Positions 1 to 11,345 of a stretch of DNA of 64,000 nucleotides are shown in pieces (the stretch's first letter is position 1; each line of letters starts with the position of its first letter). Under the pieces are notes generated by a model. The model was not told the origin of the DNA and searched no databases. It saw only the letters and a program-made list of their open reading frames with translations. The DNA lies in assembly GCA_037501455.1 (NCBI GenBank), contig CM074859.1, positions 90,602,894 through 90,666,893 of the forward strand, in the 5' to 3' direction. The translations under genes and the position numbers were made by a program. The stretch is from Lantana camara (lineage: Eukaryota > Streptophyta > Magnoliopsida > Lamiales > Verbenaceae).

Positions 1-1361
1 CGAGGTTTAAAATCAGAAAAATTCAAAGTCGAGGACTTGACACGGCCGTGTTGAGTTTTCAAAGGATTTGGACACGGCCGTGTCCGAGATTGAATTCAGA
101 AAAATTTCAAAGTCGAGAGCCCGACACGGCCGTGTCCATTTTCAGTTCAAAGCTGACACGGCCGTGTCAGCTCGTCGTTCTGTGAGGAAAAACAGAGCAG
201 AAGCTCTGTTTTTCGTGGGAAAAGCTTGCAACAGCAGGGGCAGCTACAAGGAAGCTCTTTTACTGCCCTTAGACAAGAATTTAATTCATATAATTCACAT
301 ATAACATGCAATCCAATCATATATACAAGAATTCACACCCAAAGTTGGCCAAAGATCACTCAAACCAAGCTAATCATCCATGGAAGCTTCAAGCTCCAAC
401 AATGGCAATTCATGCTATGATCCATCAAAATGAAAACTAAGGATATATAAATGATAAGGAAGTTACAAGAATCATATTCCATGTATCAACTACCATTTAA
501 ACCAAGGGTAGACATGTAACCAAGAATTATACCAAAAAAATTCATTTTCAAGCCAACTCTCAAAGCACATGAATCTCCAACCCATACTAAGATATAATCG
601 GATGAAAATGGAGAGGAGAAGGAGAGAAAAACAATCCATATCTTACCTTGGAAGAAGATTGGAGGAAGGTTGATCTTGAGCTTAAAGTTTGGATGATCAA
701 ACAAGGGTTTCTTTGAAGCTCTCTTCCTTGGCCTCTTGAGATGCTAATGATCGATCAAAATGGGAGCAAAGGAGGAGGAATGCTGATTTTTAGTGCTAAT
801 ATGGGTAAGATACGGGTCGGTTCAAGTCCGGTTCGTTTAGTAAACGGTTCAAACAAGTTATAAGAAACGAGATTGAGGAAAAGTTCGTTGTCGAAGATTC
901 AAACGGTATCGAAAAAGTATAGGGTCAAGTTTAATGGATAGGTATCGTCGAGACAAACTCAACGCCGGTTATAGATCTCGATTTCGAGGTCCGGAGCTCA
1001 AGATATCGCGAAAACCGTTCAGGGTTGCCTATATACAAATAGGTCCCTAAACTTTCAAAAAGTGGCAATTAAGCCCAAACTCAATTTCCAATTGAGTCCA
1101 AAACATTCAAATAAGTTACAATCAAGTCCACTGAATACACGAAAACACGTAATTTCATTCAATTAACACCGAATTCATGAAATTCACATTCTCCCAAATT
1201 CATTCATATAAGCATAACTCAAATTCGAAATCATATAAAATTTAAACAATTAAATCATATTAGAATGAATTCAATTAGTAAAACAAGATATAAAATCATA
1301 TAATTAAATGTAAATGCGCACGTAACTCTTACCTGCACGTGTGAAAACACGCGGCGTTACA
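1..1361 (-). repeat. 3' LTR of the chromovirus (partial)
   Basis: This stretch aligns to 7758-9105 of the right LTR and ends with the LTR terminus GGCGTTACA. It carries 13 bp (near 165-178) that the right copy lacks. Four palindromes with the core ACACGGCCGTGT occur within about 36-172; the last includes the perfect 20-mer GCTGACACGGCCGTGTCAGC. The start of this LTR lies beyond the window. Confidence 0.93.
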
Positions 1362-1397
1362 ACCTCTCCCCCTTAAAGAGAATCCGTCCTCAGATTC
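1362..1397 (-). promoter_or_regulatory. polypurine tract and adjacent hairpin
   Basis: On the minus strand a purine run (TTTAAGGGGGAGAGGT, 1362-1377) abuts the 3' LTR, as expected for the plus-strand primer. Just before it, 1380-1397 can fold as GAATCT-GAGGAC-GGATTC. This hairpin overlaps the pol stop codon (TGA at 1396-1398). The same hairpin position is kept in two other elements of this window. Confidence 0.8.
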
Positions 1398-4170
1398 ATT
1401 GCTCGGTCGGAAACAACTCGGGATAGAACTTCTTCATTTTCTCTTCCGTTTCCCACGTAGCTTCTTCCGTCTTATCACTTCGCCATAACACTTTCACCAA
1501 GGGAAACCGTCTGTTTCGAAGTTCTTGAAATTTCCGATCTAGAATCTTAACTGGTTTCTGAACAAAAGTGAGATTCGATTCGAGCTCAACCTCTTCAACC
1601 GGTATGATCACTGATTCATCGGGGTAGTACTTCCGAAGTTGTGATACATGGAAGACATTGTGAATACCTGTTAAACTTGGAGGCAAATCCAATCTGTAAG
1701 CTGTATCTCCGATTCTCTCCAAAATCTCATAAGGTCCCAAATATCGGGGATTCAACTTTCCTCCTTTTCCAATTCGGGTAAATCCTTTCCGAGGTGAAGC
1801 TTTCAGGAACACCCTATCCCCAACTTCAAATTCAAGATCTTTCCTTCGCTTATCTGCATAACTTTTCTGTCGATCTTGGGCTATTTTCATCCGTTGTCGA
1901 ATAATCTGAACTTTTTCAATAGCATCCTGAATCGCTTTGGAAGGTTTATCTTTCCTTTCACCTTTTTGAACCCCTTCTTGTTTACTCCACTTCCACTCTT
2001 CCAAATCGAAAAATAACGAAGATCGGCACTTCCTTCCATAAAGAAACTCATACGGTGCCATTTCTATAGAAGCTTGATAACTATTGTTGTAGGCTAACTC
2101 AATTAAGGGCAATTGTTCATTCCAAGAACTTGAGAAATCCAACGCACACGCCCTTAACATATCCTCAAGATATCTGATTAATCTTTCAGATTGCCCGTCA
2201 GTCTGTGGATGAAAAGCTGTACTGAACTGAAGCTTAGTTCCCAAACATTTCTGTAACTCTTGCCAGAACTTGGAAGTGAATCTCGGATCCCTGTCTGAAA
2301 CAATGCTAGCTGGCACTCCATGTAACCGAACAATCTCATCATAATACCTCTTAGCCAACTTACCTATCTTATCTGACATCCGAACTGCAAGAAAATGCGC
2401 TGAATTGGTTAACCTGTCCACGATTACCCAAATTCCATCGAATCCACCCTTCACTCTAGGTAAACCCGATACAAAATCCATTGCTATCTGTTCCCATTTC
2501 CATTCGGGAATAGGTAGTGGCTGTAATAATCCTGACGGCTTCTGATGCTCAGCTTTCACTAACTGACAAGTCAGACAATGCTTCACGTAATTCACCACAT
2601 CTCTCTTCAATCCATTCCACCAATAATACTGTTTCAAGTCCCGATACATCTTGTTTCCACCAGGATATACCGAATACACAGTTTTATGAGCTTCATCCAA
2701 AATAGCTCTTCTCAACTCTGTCGGAACTACCACTCTGTTCTTGAATCGAAAGATTCCCGTGCCATCAAATCCAAATGGACACTCGGAGTCTGATCGAGCC
2801 TTCTCAATCAACTTCTGAATCTCAACATCCGTCCGTTGTGCTCCAAATATCTGTTGCCTTAACTCTGGACGTACTGAGATGCTACCAATACGAGCTTTTA
2901 TCTTAACCAACTCCATTGGTTGTTCAACATTTACCTTCAAATTGGATACACTAGCCTTCCTGCTCAATGCATCATCCGCTACCACGTTAGCTTTACCTGG
3001 GTGATACTTAATCACACAATCATAGTCCTCGAGAGTCTCCATCCATCTCCATTGCCTTCTATTCAACTCCTTCTGAGAGAATAAGTACTGAAGAGTCTTG
3101 TGATAGGTGAAAATATCAAAAGAAGTTCCATACAAGTAATGTCTCCACTTCCCTAAGGCAAAAATCACCGCTGCAAGTTCAAGGTCGTGAGTGGGATAAT
3201 TCTTCTCATGCTCTTTCAATTTCCTAGAGGCATAAGCAATTACTCTCCCGTTTTGCATCAAAACACAACCTAAGCCTTCATGGGAAGCATCCGTATACAC
3301 CATAAATCCTTCAATACCATCCGAAAGTGCAAGTATCGGTGCAGAAGTTAACTTATCCTTCAAAAGCTGAAAACTAGCCTCACACTTCTCATCCCACTTA
3401 AACTGAATTTCCTTCTTGGTTAATCGGGTTAACGGAGCCGCAATCTTAGAGAAATCCTTAACAAATCTTCGATAATAACCGGCTAAACCCAAGAAACTTC
3501 GGATCTCATAAACATTCTTAGGACTCTGCCACTTCGAAACTGCCTCTATTTTCGAAGGATCCACTTCTAATCCTTTGCTCGAAATAATATGTCCCAAGAA
3601 ACTCACCCTGTCAATCCAAAACTCGCATTTACTGAATTTTGCATAGAGCTGGTTATCTCTTAGTGTCTCCAAAACCAATCTCAAATGCCGAGCATGATCC
3701 TCTTCTGACCTTGAGTACACCAAAATATCATCAATGAAGATCACGACAAACTTATCCAAATACGGCCGGAAAATCCGATGCATCATGTCCATAAAAGCTG
3801 CCGGTGCGTTGGTTAGTCCAAATGGCATCACCACGAATTCATAATGTCCATACCGGGTATTAAATCCTGTCTTAGGAATATCTTCCTCCTTAATCTTTAA
3901 CTGATAATATCCCTGCCTTAAATCGAGCTTGGAATATACTCTTGACCCTTGTAGCATATCAAACAAATCCTCTATATTAGGCAATGGATATTTATTCTTT
4001 ACAGTCATCCGATTTAACTCCCGGTAGTCAATGCACATCCTTAAAGTTTCATCTTTCTTCTTAACAAAGAGAACCGGCGCGCCCCACGGTGATGAACTCG
4101 GTCGAATATATCCATTCTTAAGAAGTTCTTCCAGCTGAACTTTTAACTCCTGTAACTCTGCCGGTGCCAT
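1396..4170 (-). CDS. RT-RNase H-integrase-chromodomain polyprotein
   Basis: This 924-residue frame holds reverse transcriptase (about 1-250, active site FIDD at 145-148), RNase H (about 285-405), integrase (about 490-720) and a chromodomain near the C-terminus (about 850-920). It copies and inserts the element, and chromodomains can steer integration to marked chromatin. Integrase acidic residues are visible (D565, D626, E662). Two oddities suggest a damaged enzyme: the usual FTDHK aspartate of RNase H is tyrosine (FTYHK, Y356), and the second histidine of the integrase HHCC finger appears to be tyrosine (VYPGG, Y502). The reading frame is the same as that of gag-pro upstream, separated only by a TAA at 4207-4209, so the start at 4170 is just the first ATG after that stop. 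Expression would need readthrough, or the stop is a disabling mutation. Confidence 0.93.
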   Translation of the reverse strand: MAPAELQELKVQLEELLKNGYIRPSSSPWGAPVLFVKKKDETLRMCIDYRELNRMTVKNKYPLPNIEDLFDMLQGSRVYSKLDLRQGYYQLKIKEEDIPKTGFNTRYGHYEFVVMPFGLTNAPAAFMDMMHRIFRPYLDKFVVIFIDDILVYSRSEEDHARHLRLVLETLRDNQLYAKFSKCEFWIDRVSFLGHIISSKGLEVDPSKIEAVSKWQSPKNVYEIRSFLGLAGYYRRFVKDFSKIAAPLTRLTKKEIQFKWDEKCEASFQLLKDKLTSAPILALSDGIEGFMVYTDASHEGLGCVLMQNGRVIAYASRKLKEHEKNYPTHDLELAAVIFALGKWRHYLYGTSFDIFTYHKTLQYLFSQKELNRRQWRWMETLEDYDCVIKYHPGKANVVADDALSRKASVSNLKVNVEQPMELVKIKARIGSISVRPELRQQIFGAQRTDVEIQKLIEKARSDSECPFGFDGTGIFRFKNRVVVPTELRRAILDEAHKTVYSVYPGGNKMYRDLKQYYWWNGLKRDVVNYVKHCLTCQLVKAEHQKPSGLLQPLPIPEWKWEQIAMDFVSGLPRVKGGFDGIWVIVDRLTNSAHFLAVRMSDKIGKLAKRYYDEIVRLHGVPASIVSDRDPRFTSKFWQELQKCLGTKLQFSTAFHPQTDGQSERLIRYLEDMLRACALDFSSSWNEQLPLIELAYNNSYQASIEMAPYEFLYGRKCRSSLFFDLEEWKWSKQEGVQKGERKDKPSKAIQDAIEKVQIIRQRMKIAQDRQKSYADKRRKDLEFEVGDRVFLKASPRKGFTRIGKGGKLNPRYLGPYEILERIGDTAYRLDLPPSLTGIHNVFHVSQLRKYYPDESVIIPVEEVELESNLTFVQKPVKILDRKFQELRNRRFPLVKVLWRSDKTEEATWETEEKMKKFYPELFPTEQ

Positions 4171-4206
4171 CCGGTAACGAGTCTTAGAATAAGGTTCAGA
4201 TCCCAG

Positions 4207-5895
4207 TTATAAGTCTATTACAAATTCGATCTCTCGATCCGGAGGCAAAGAACCTAAAACTTCCGGAAACACTTCTAGATATTCCTTCACCACTTCTGTC
4301 TCTTCCAACTTGGCCTGATCTTTCGGCTTATTCAAAATATAGGCAATAAATCCCATTGCCCCATTCCTTATCAACTTGTGAGCCTCAGTAAACGACAAAA
4401 GAGGTGTAATCTCTGATTCTTTCCCCACTACCACTTCTTCTCCCAACTTAACTGTCTTAGTAAAACAATCAACCGTGGCGTGGTACCGAAACAACCAATC
4501 CATTCCCAGAATAACCCCATATCTATTCATCGGCATTACCACCAAATCTGCTCGATATTCACTGCCATCAAACCCAAACACACAATCTCTGACCACCCGA
4601 TCCGTCTCAAGACTTCCACCCAACGGCGAACTCACCACATAACAAGCATTTAAACACGTAACAGGCAAACACAAAGTATCAATCAATTTGCAAGAAATAA
4701 AAGAATGAGTAGCGCCAGGGTCAAATAATGCATGTATGTTCGTGTTATGGATGCATATCATACCTTCCACCATAGCATTGGGATTGGCTTCCACATTTTG
4801 CTCTTCACCCGCAAGAGCATAAGCACGAGCTGGAATCATCGACCTCTGAGCTCCCGGTTGGTAGCCTGGAGTCTTATCCGGACAAGTATTGGCCATGTGC
4901 GTGGCCTTTCCACAAATCAAACACTGTCCCAACCTCCTTCGGCAAGTGTTGTAGGTGTGAGTCGGGCCTCCACAAAATAAACATGGTGACCTATCATGCC
5001 GAGGATCAGAAGTAGCTTGAGGTGCTTGTGGCTTCGGCGGTGCAGCTCCTGTAGGTCGGAACCTCTTGTTTTGTCCTTGGAATGGCTGAGGAGGAGATAC
5101 CATAGGCCTTTTCCCCTTTCCAAACCCCGATCCTTGTCCCATTTGCATACGAGGTAAGGGGTCCTTTTTCTTATACTCCTCTTCCAGCACCAGAGCCCTC
5201 TGTACAGTGTCAGCAAAAGATTCAAAGTTATGGCCCGCGTGCCCATGCCTCAGATCCTGCCTCAATCCCGCTATAAACTTCTTTGCCTTTCTCTTTTCAT
5301 CTCTTGTAATGTGAGGTGCATATTTCCCAAGCCTATTGAAAAGAGAAATATATTGAGCCACCGTTCGAGTCCCTTGCTTTAAATCCATAAACTCTTGTTC
5401 TTTCCTTTCTCGAACGACCTCAGGCACAAAAGCCTCTCGAAACTCCCTTACAAAGACTTCCCAAATCACTTCTTCCCCTTCCACTTCAAGCTTCTCTCTA
5501 GTGCGTTCCCACCAATCATAGGCCTCTCCGTCTAATTGAAAAATAGCAAACTGGGCCTTTTCTTGAGATGTGAATTGTCGAACATCGAAAATCCTCTCGA
5601 TTCTTGTGAGCCATCCTTCTGATACCGCATCATCTACCGAACCCGAAAATCTGGGAGGGTTATAGCTTAAAAACAACCCATGATGATCTCTCGGGTTATT
5701 AGGAGGGGGTGCTTGATGTTCAGCTTGCGGTTGCACTAGAGGATCCTGAGCCCTTCTATGTTCCACGTAGTTATATACAGCTTCCATAAAGTGCTCCATG
5801 TTCATAGGCGGTTGTGGAGGATTAGGAGAACGATCTCTATGATGATGATGACCCGGAGACCTTTCCCGATGTCTTCTCGGAGGCATCCTGTTCAC
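4207..5895 (-). CDS. Gag with protease
   Basis: This 562-residue product has a His/Arg/Pro-rich N-terminus, a retrotransposon Gag domain (about 80-245, containing the AYDWWE motif) and two CCHC zinc knuckles (C305-C318 and C325-C338). An aspartic protease with FDPGATHSF around D392 follows, where many relatives have DSG. Gag would form the particle and bind RNA, and the protease would cut the polyprotein. A second methionine at 5886 (MPPRRHR) fits the start of the related Gag at 55165 better than the first. The frame ends in TAA, after which the same frame continues into reverse transcriptase. Confidence 0.92.
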   Translation of the reverse strand: MNRMPPRRHRERSPGHHHHRDRSPNPPQPPMNMEHFMEAVYNYVEHRRAQDPLVQPQAEHQAPPPNNPRDHHGLFLSYNPPRFSGSVDDAVSEGWLTRIERIFDVRQFTSQEKAQFAIFQLDGEAYDWWERTREKLEVEGEEVIWEVFVREFREAFVPEVVRERKEQEFMDLKQGTRTVAQYISLFNRLGKYAPHITRDEKRKAKKFIAGLRQDLRHGHAGHNFESFADTVQRALVLEEEYKKKDPLPRMQMGQGSGFGKGKRPMVSPPQPFQGQNKRFRPTGAAPPKPQAPQATSDPRHDRSPCLFCGGPTHTYNTCRRRLGQCLICGKATHMANTCPDKTPGYQPGAQRSMIPARAYALAGEEQNVEANPNAMVEGMICIHNTNIHALFDPGATHSFISCKLIDTLCLPVTCLNACYVVSSPLGGSLETDRVVRDCVFGFDGSEYRADLVVMPMNRYGVILGMDWLFRYHATVDCFTKTVKLGEEVVVGKESEITPLLSFTEAHKLIRNGAMGFIAYILNKPKDQAKLEETEVVKEYLEVFPEVLGSLPPDREIEFVIDL

Positions 5896-6088
5896 TCAAA
5901 CACTAACATGCGTGCTAATTTTAGTTCATGCGTGACAATGCATTGAATTCATTCAATCATTCAAATCAACAATCCAAGCACATTATCGCATAAAAAAAAT
6001 GCAAATGCTCCAAATTAACAAGTAATTCCTGCAGCCGAACGACCTACTGACTCAACACGACACTAGAACCCTGGTTTTGCAACCCTGG

Positions 6089-6100
6089 GCTCTGATACCA
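6089..6100 (-). promoter_or_regulatory. primer binding site (initiator tRNA-Met)
   Basis: The minus strand reads TGGTATCAGAGC, complementary to the 3' end of plant initiator tRNA-Met. It lies about 9 bp inside the 5' LTR edge and fixes both element orientation and LTR boundary. Confidence 0.93.
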
Positions 6101-6109
6101 CTCAAAGGA

Positions 6110-9105
6110 TGTAACGCCCGAGCGTGAGACGTCACATCCCCCGCACCATGACCCGACCTGTATACGAAATGGATTTCTATACACGTGCCGAATCATAGCG
6201 AACGGAGACATACACACTCGCTACGCCAGGCGGGACTAACCTATAACTTAAACCCCAACAACAATAGCAACCACAACAACAATCAGAGCAACAGAAGAAT
6301 AGCGGAAGCAATCATTCATATATTAAATATTGAGCTAGAAGCTCTAGGTACCAATATGTAATTCATATATTGAGCTATACGCTCTATGTACCAATAATTC
6401 GAGTAAGATACGTATAGGTACCATATTCATGTATGCTCCATGCAAATACAATATCCCAAAAGTAACAAAATGAAATCAAATGCGTGTAAAGGAAAGGCTA
6501 GACACTATGCAAGACTCTCCTCCCGACTCGCATCCCGCCTAGCATCCCCTTCCTGCAAAAACAACTGAAACAACTCCGGGTTCAGTCTTAGACAGACTGG
6601 CGGGTATTAAAAGAGAGGCATAATATCATAATATTCCGGAATTTAAACACGTACATGCAAGTTATAATCCTTATTCGAGGTTTAGAACCCTTTTTCCCAA
6701 GTGGGAGCAAAATAAGATACAACGAATAGGATTATAACCGTTCATTTCATTCATTAAGTCATTAATAGCCCGGCGAGAGGGCGTGCATTGTCTTCAACCA
6801 CCACCTCGTGTAATTCATTAATCATTCATTCGTTCATTCGTTCATGCATTCATTCTTTCGTGCACATTCATAGATCAATCATTCGATCATACATATACTC
6901 CTTTTTCCTCCGGGTAGGGAACGGGTTTGCAAGGTCCGAACCCTCATTCATTAATGCTAGAGGGGTACATGAATCCCCAAAAGCGCGGGTCCCCTTTCAT
7001 TCACTAATCTCCTAGTGAAGTTTAGGTTGCCGAAATTGTTGGAACTAGTATAAATGGATTCCCGTCAGCCCAAGCTTCCCCGGTTCACCACTACACTAAG
7101 TCCCGGGCCCCCATTCATTGTGATCACACATTCATTACTCGCCAAAACATTTTGGTAGGATATTCAAGGAAAAGGCTTTCGTTTAAAACATTGCTCATTA
7201 AAAACTTGGTATAAATACCTATATAGGGTTTTGGCCAAAATCTTGCACATTAGGTGTTCGGGTCATATTGTTATCTAATAGAAGAAAAACCCACCTGGTA
7301 GACAAAAGAACCCGACAAACTCTCACTGCCCGACCTCGTCACCCGCTGGACCAAGACCTGTGTGACAAAGGTAGTGTGAGACTCAATCATGACCATATTA
7401 GATGCTCGGCTATGCAATAACATGTTAAGGAATGCTTAAAATGCAATAATATGTTCAATTATGGTCATGAATGTCATAGAATCCAATTAAACACATAATT
7501 CAACAAGTTTCGTTCAATAGACGGTAAAAACCGTCTTCCCTTCTCGTTCATATCGTTCATACTTTCATACTTGCATTCATAAGATCATCAATATCATATA
7601 TCAATCATAAAACATGGCTTTAACATAATCACGTTACATATAATCCACCAATACGAGCCAAAAACGCAAAACAAGCAATAAAAGAGTTCCCCCAAAGCTG
7701 CCATTTCAAATGACACGGCCGTGTTGAGTTTTCAAAGGAAACGGACACGGCCGTGTCCGAGGTTTAAAATCAGAAAAATTCAAAGTCGAGGACTTGACAC
7801 GGCCGTGTTGAGTTTTCAAAGGATTTGGACACGGCCGTGTCCGAGATTAAATTCAGAAAAATTTCAAAGTCGAGAGCCCGACACGGCCGTGTCCATTTTC
7901 AGTTCAAAGCTGACACGGCCGTTCTGTGAGGAAAAACAGAGCAGAAGCTCTGTTTTTCGTGGGAAAAGCTTGCAACAGCAGGGGCAGCTACAAGGAAGCT
8001 CTTTTACTGCCCTTAGACAAGAATTTAATTCATATAATTCACATATAACATGCAATCCAATCATATATACAAGAATTCACACCCAAAGTTGGCCAAAGAT
8101 CACTCAAACCAAGCTAATCATCCATGGAAGCTTCAAGCTCCAACAATGGCAATTCATGCTATGATCCATCAAAATGAAAACTAAGGATACATAAATGATA
8201 AGGAAGTTACAAGAATCATATTCCATGTATCAACTACCATTTAAACCAAGGGTAGACATGTAACCAAGAATTATACCATAAAAATTCATTTTCAAGCCAA
8301 CTCTCAAAGCACATGAATCTCCAACCCATACTAAGATATAATCGGATGAAAATGGAGAGGAGAAGGAGAGAAAAACAATCCATATCTTACCTTGGAAGAA
8401 GATTGGAGGAAGGTTGATCTTGAGCTTAAAGTTTGGATGATCAAACAAGGGTTTCTTTGAAGCTCTCTTCCTTGGCCTCTTGAGATGCTAATGATCGATC
8501 AAAATGGGAGCAAAGGAGGAGGAATGCTGATTTTTAGTGCTAATATGGGTAAGATACGGGTCGGTTCAAGTCCGGTTCGTTTAGTAAACGGTTCAAACAA
8601 GTTATAAGAAACGAGGTTGAGGAAAAGTTCATTGTCGAAGATTCAAACGGTATCGAAAAAGTATAGGGTCAAGTTTAATGGATAGGTATCATCGAGACAA
8701 ACTCAACGCCGGTTATAGATCTCGATTTCGAGGTCCGGAGCTCAAGATATCGCAAAAACCGTTCAGGGTTGCCTATATACAAATAGGTCCCTAAACTTTC
8801 AAAAAGTGGCAATTAAGCCTAAACTCAATTTCCAATTGAGTCCAAAACATTCAAATAAGTTACAATCAAGTCCACTGAATACACGAAAACACATAATTTC
8901 ATTCAATTAACACCGAATTCATGAAATTCACATTCTCCCAAATTCATTCATATAAGCATAACTCAAATTCGAAATCATATAAAATTTAAACAATTAAATC
9001 ATATTAGAACGAATTCAATTAGTAAAACAAGATATAAAATCATATAATTAAATGTAAATGCGCACGTAACTCTTACCTGCACGTGTGAAAATACGGGGCG
9101 TTACA
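6110..9105 (-). repeat. 5' LTR of the chromovirus (complete, 2996 bp)
   Basis: It begins TGTAACGCCC and ends GGGGCGTTACA on the plus strand, giving TG...CA termini with an inverted end. Inside are a small hairpin at 6582-6600 (CAGTCT/AGACTG stem) and a palindrome array at 7712-7925. On the minus strand TATATAG at about 8768-8776 is one possible TATA box. The end block (6110-6230) resembles the ends of four other LTRs in this window, so they share ancestry. Confidence 0.92.
7712..7925. repeat. palindrome array, core ACACGGCCGTGT
   Basis: Six copies lie at 7712-7725, 7743-7758, about 7795-7811, 7827-7842, 7880-7893 and 7911-7923. GGACACGGCCGTGTCC at 7743 and 7827 is a perfect 16-bp palindrome. 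The last copy is cut by the 13-bp deletion that distinguishes this LTR from the left one. Spacing is irregular (about 30-50 bp). They could be dyad DNA-binding sites or RNA hairpins. Confidence 0.9.
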
Positions 9106-11345
9106 CCATCTCTCTGGTTGTCTAGGAATGCGTTCAGAACGTCTTATTTGAGGAGGATTTTCGCGTGTATCACTCTCTTGGGTAGGGATAGGGACGTCAT
9201 TCTCCAAGCTAGGCGTGGGACCTTGGTCTCGAATCTCTTCGAGTTCTGCGATCTCGCTTTTCTTTTCTTTAAGGAACGAGTCCTCAGGAAAAGTGGTGTT
9301 TCTTAACACAAAGACCTTTTGTTCAAGAGCATCGTAGAAATGATATCCTATTGACTCTTTAGGATATTCTACGAAGTTACATAAGCTTGATCTAGCTTCA
9401 AGCTTATCTCCCATTGTCCTCTTTACGTAAGCAGGACAACCCCAAATTCTTAAGTAAGAATAGTTAGGGATTTTGCCAAACCACATCTCATATGGGGTTT
9501 TGGGTACAGATTTGGAGGGAACAAGATTTAGAATCTTAACTGCTGATTCTAGGGCATAACCTCAGAATGATGGTGGCAATTCAGTGAAACTCATCATGGA
9601 ACGAACCATATCAAGTAGGGTTCTGTTCCTTCTTTCCGAAACTCCATTTAATTGAGGAGTTCCCGGAGGGGTCCACTGAGAGATAATTCCATTATCTCTG
9701 AGATGATTAAGGAATTCATCACTTAGATACACGCCACCTTGATCAGATAGAAGTGTCTTAATCTTGTGACCGGTTTGGTTCTCAACCTCCTTCTGAAATT
9801 CCAAGAATTTCTCAAAGGCTTCGGATTTATACTTCATTAAGTACACATAACCAAAACGACTAAAGTCATCTATGAAGGTTATGAAATACTGATGATTGTT
9901 TCTAGTACTTACACTAAGTGGTCCACAAACATCAGTATGGATTAAATCCAACACTTTAGTGGCACGTTCCACTTTACCATTAAAGGGAGTCTTGGCCATT
10001 TTTCCGTTAAGACATGATTCACTATGAGTCAACTCTTTAAGTTCATTATCATAGAACGATCCTAAATTAGTTAACTTAGCAATCCTATCTTTAGAAATAT
10101 GGCCTAAACGTGCGTGCCATAAAGAAGCCGAGATCTTGTCATCTCTTTTGCGTTTGTCTGATTGTTGTATATTCAAAATATTGGTGTCTTTAGTTGTATA
10201 AAGTCCATTAGATAATGTACTAAGTAAAACGGAAGCTTTATTCTTCTTAAGATAAAATTTTCCATATCGGGAGAAAGTCTTATATCCTTCACAATCTAAT
10301 ATTGGAATGGAAATTATATTACGAATAATAGAAGGTACATAAAGGACTTTATTCAAAACTAAAGTAAAGACACCTAAATCTAATCTACACGTCCTAATGG
10401 CTTGAGCTTGAACGCTTGATCCATTCCCAACCTTCAAGACGCATCATTTAGCATCTGTACATCATTACAGATATGAGCTCCACAGCCGGTATCAAGTACC
10501 CAAGAATTAGAATCAATAGATAGATTTACTTCAACAATAAACACACCTTTCTTTAGAGTATCCTTGTACTCTTGGCAGTTCCTCTTCCAATGCCCTTTCT
10601 TACCACAGTGGTCGCAAACGTCCTCTCTCTGATCCCTTTTCTTCTTGGCCTTTATCTTTTTAACCCCTCCACCGGGTTTAAGAGATCCCTTCTTCTTGGG
10701 AACTTTCTTCCCTTTGCCTTTAGAAGGCTTAGAAGAGGATGTGACCATCATTACTTTGTTATCCTTCTTTATCGTGACTTCAGCAGTCACAAGCTGACTA
10801 ATCAGCTCAGCAGCAGTAGCATGAGCATGATTCATATTGAAGTTCAGACCGAAAGGATTGAATGATGGTGGAAGCGATGCGAGTAACAAGTCCACGGCGA
10901 GGTCCTCGCTTAGAGGCATCTCCATGGAAGAAAGCTTCTCGTTCAAAGCGAGGAACTTAAGCCCATGTTTGTGGACACTTGTACCTTCCTTCATTTTGAG
11001 ATGAAAAAGCTCCTTAGAGGTGTTGTACCTTAGAACACGCTCTTTAGGGCGGTACAATTGCTCCCAAACGTATTCCATAGACTCATGTTGCCTTTGCATG
11101 TCCGGAGACATGTTAGCCAACATGAGGCAACGGGCTTGAAGATTGTCTTTAGATCATTTCGCAATCGCGTCTCTTTCGGCCCGAGTCGGAGCCTCACCCT
11201 CAGGGGTAGGCTCTCCCTCGAAGAGAACATATCTTCTCTTCTTAGAGTCTAAAACTATCTTTAGATTCCGAAGCCAATCAGAGTAATTGGGCCCCGTCAA
11301 CTTGTTTGATTCGAGGATGGATACCAAAGGGTTTTTGGTTGCCAT
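9106..11345 (-). pseudogene. Copia gag-protease-integrase, broken
   Basis: Gag starts at 11345 (MATKNPLVSILESNKL), carries a CCHC knuckle (CDHCGKKGHWKRNC) and leads into a protease with DTGCGAHIC. The integrase holds an H...H...C zinc region whose first cysteine is serine (SESCLNGK), then DVCGP, SDQGG and the QLNGVSERRNRT block. Lesions seen are a TGA at 11154-11156 in gag, a frame change near 10434-10440 between protease and integrase, and a TGA at 9562-9564 where relatives have tryptophan. The frame then runs to IPRQPERW and is cut at 9106 by the chromovirus LTR. The lineage within Copia was not assigned. Confidence 0.9.

Larger units (their letters stand above)
1..9105 (-). mobile_element. 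Ty3/Gypsy chromovirus (Tekay/Del-like), left end cut by window
   Basis: This is a near-complete LTR retrotransposon read on the minus strand. In its own orientation the order is 5' LTR (right), primer site, gag-protease, RT-RNase H-integrase-chromodomain, polypurine tract and 3' LTR (left, truncated by the window start). The two LTRs match base for base over long stretches. They differ by scattered substitutions and one 13-bp indel in a palindrome array, so the insertion is fairly recent but not brand new. The chromodomain after the integrase places it among chromoviruses; Tekay/Del is my inference from gag and pol style. It is inserted in a Copia pol reading frame at 9105/9106, so it is younger than that Copia element. 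The 5-bp duplication would be CCATC, but its left copy lies outside the window. Confidence 0.93.

Noticed and set aside
68..304. Small frames with DTAVS / GRVHF in the chromovirus LTR (also 7721-8164)
   Set aside because: They read through the ACACGGCCGTGT palindromes; frame differs between the two LTR copies because of the 13-bp indel.
6089..6100. tRNA gene fragment
   Set aside because: The TGGTATCAGAGC words at LTR edges are primer sites; no cloverleaf or tRNA promoter boxes accompany them.
7712..7925. CRISPR-like appearance of repeated palindromes with spacers
   Set aside because: Spacing is irregular, spacers are conserved between LTRs, and the setting is a plant LTR; no CRISPR is plausible.
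10572..10865. Plus-strand 97-codon frame opposite Copia gag
   Set aside because: It is an antisense shadow of the zinc-knuckle and basic region of Gag.
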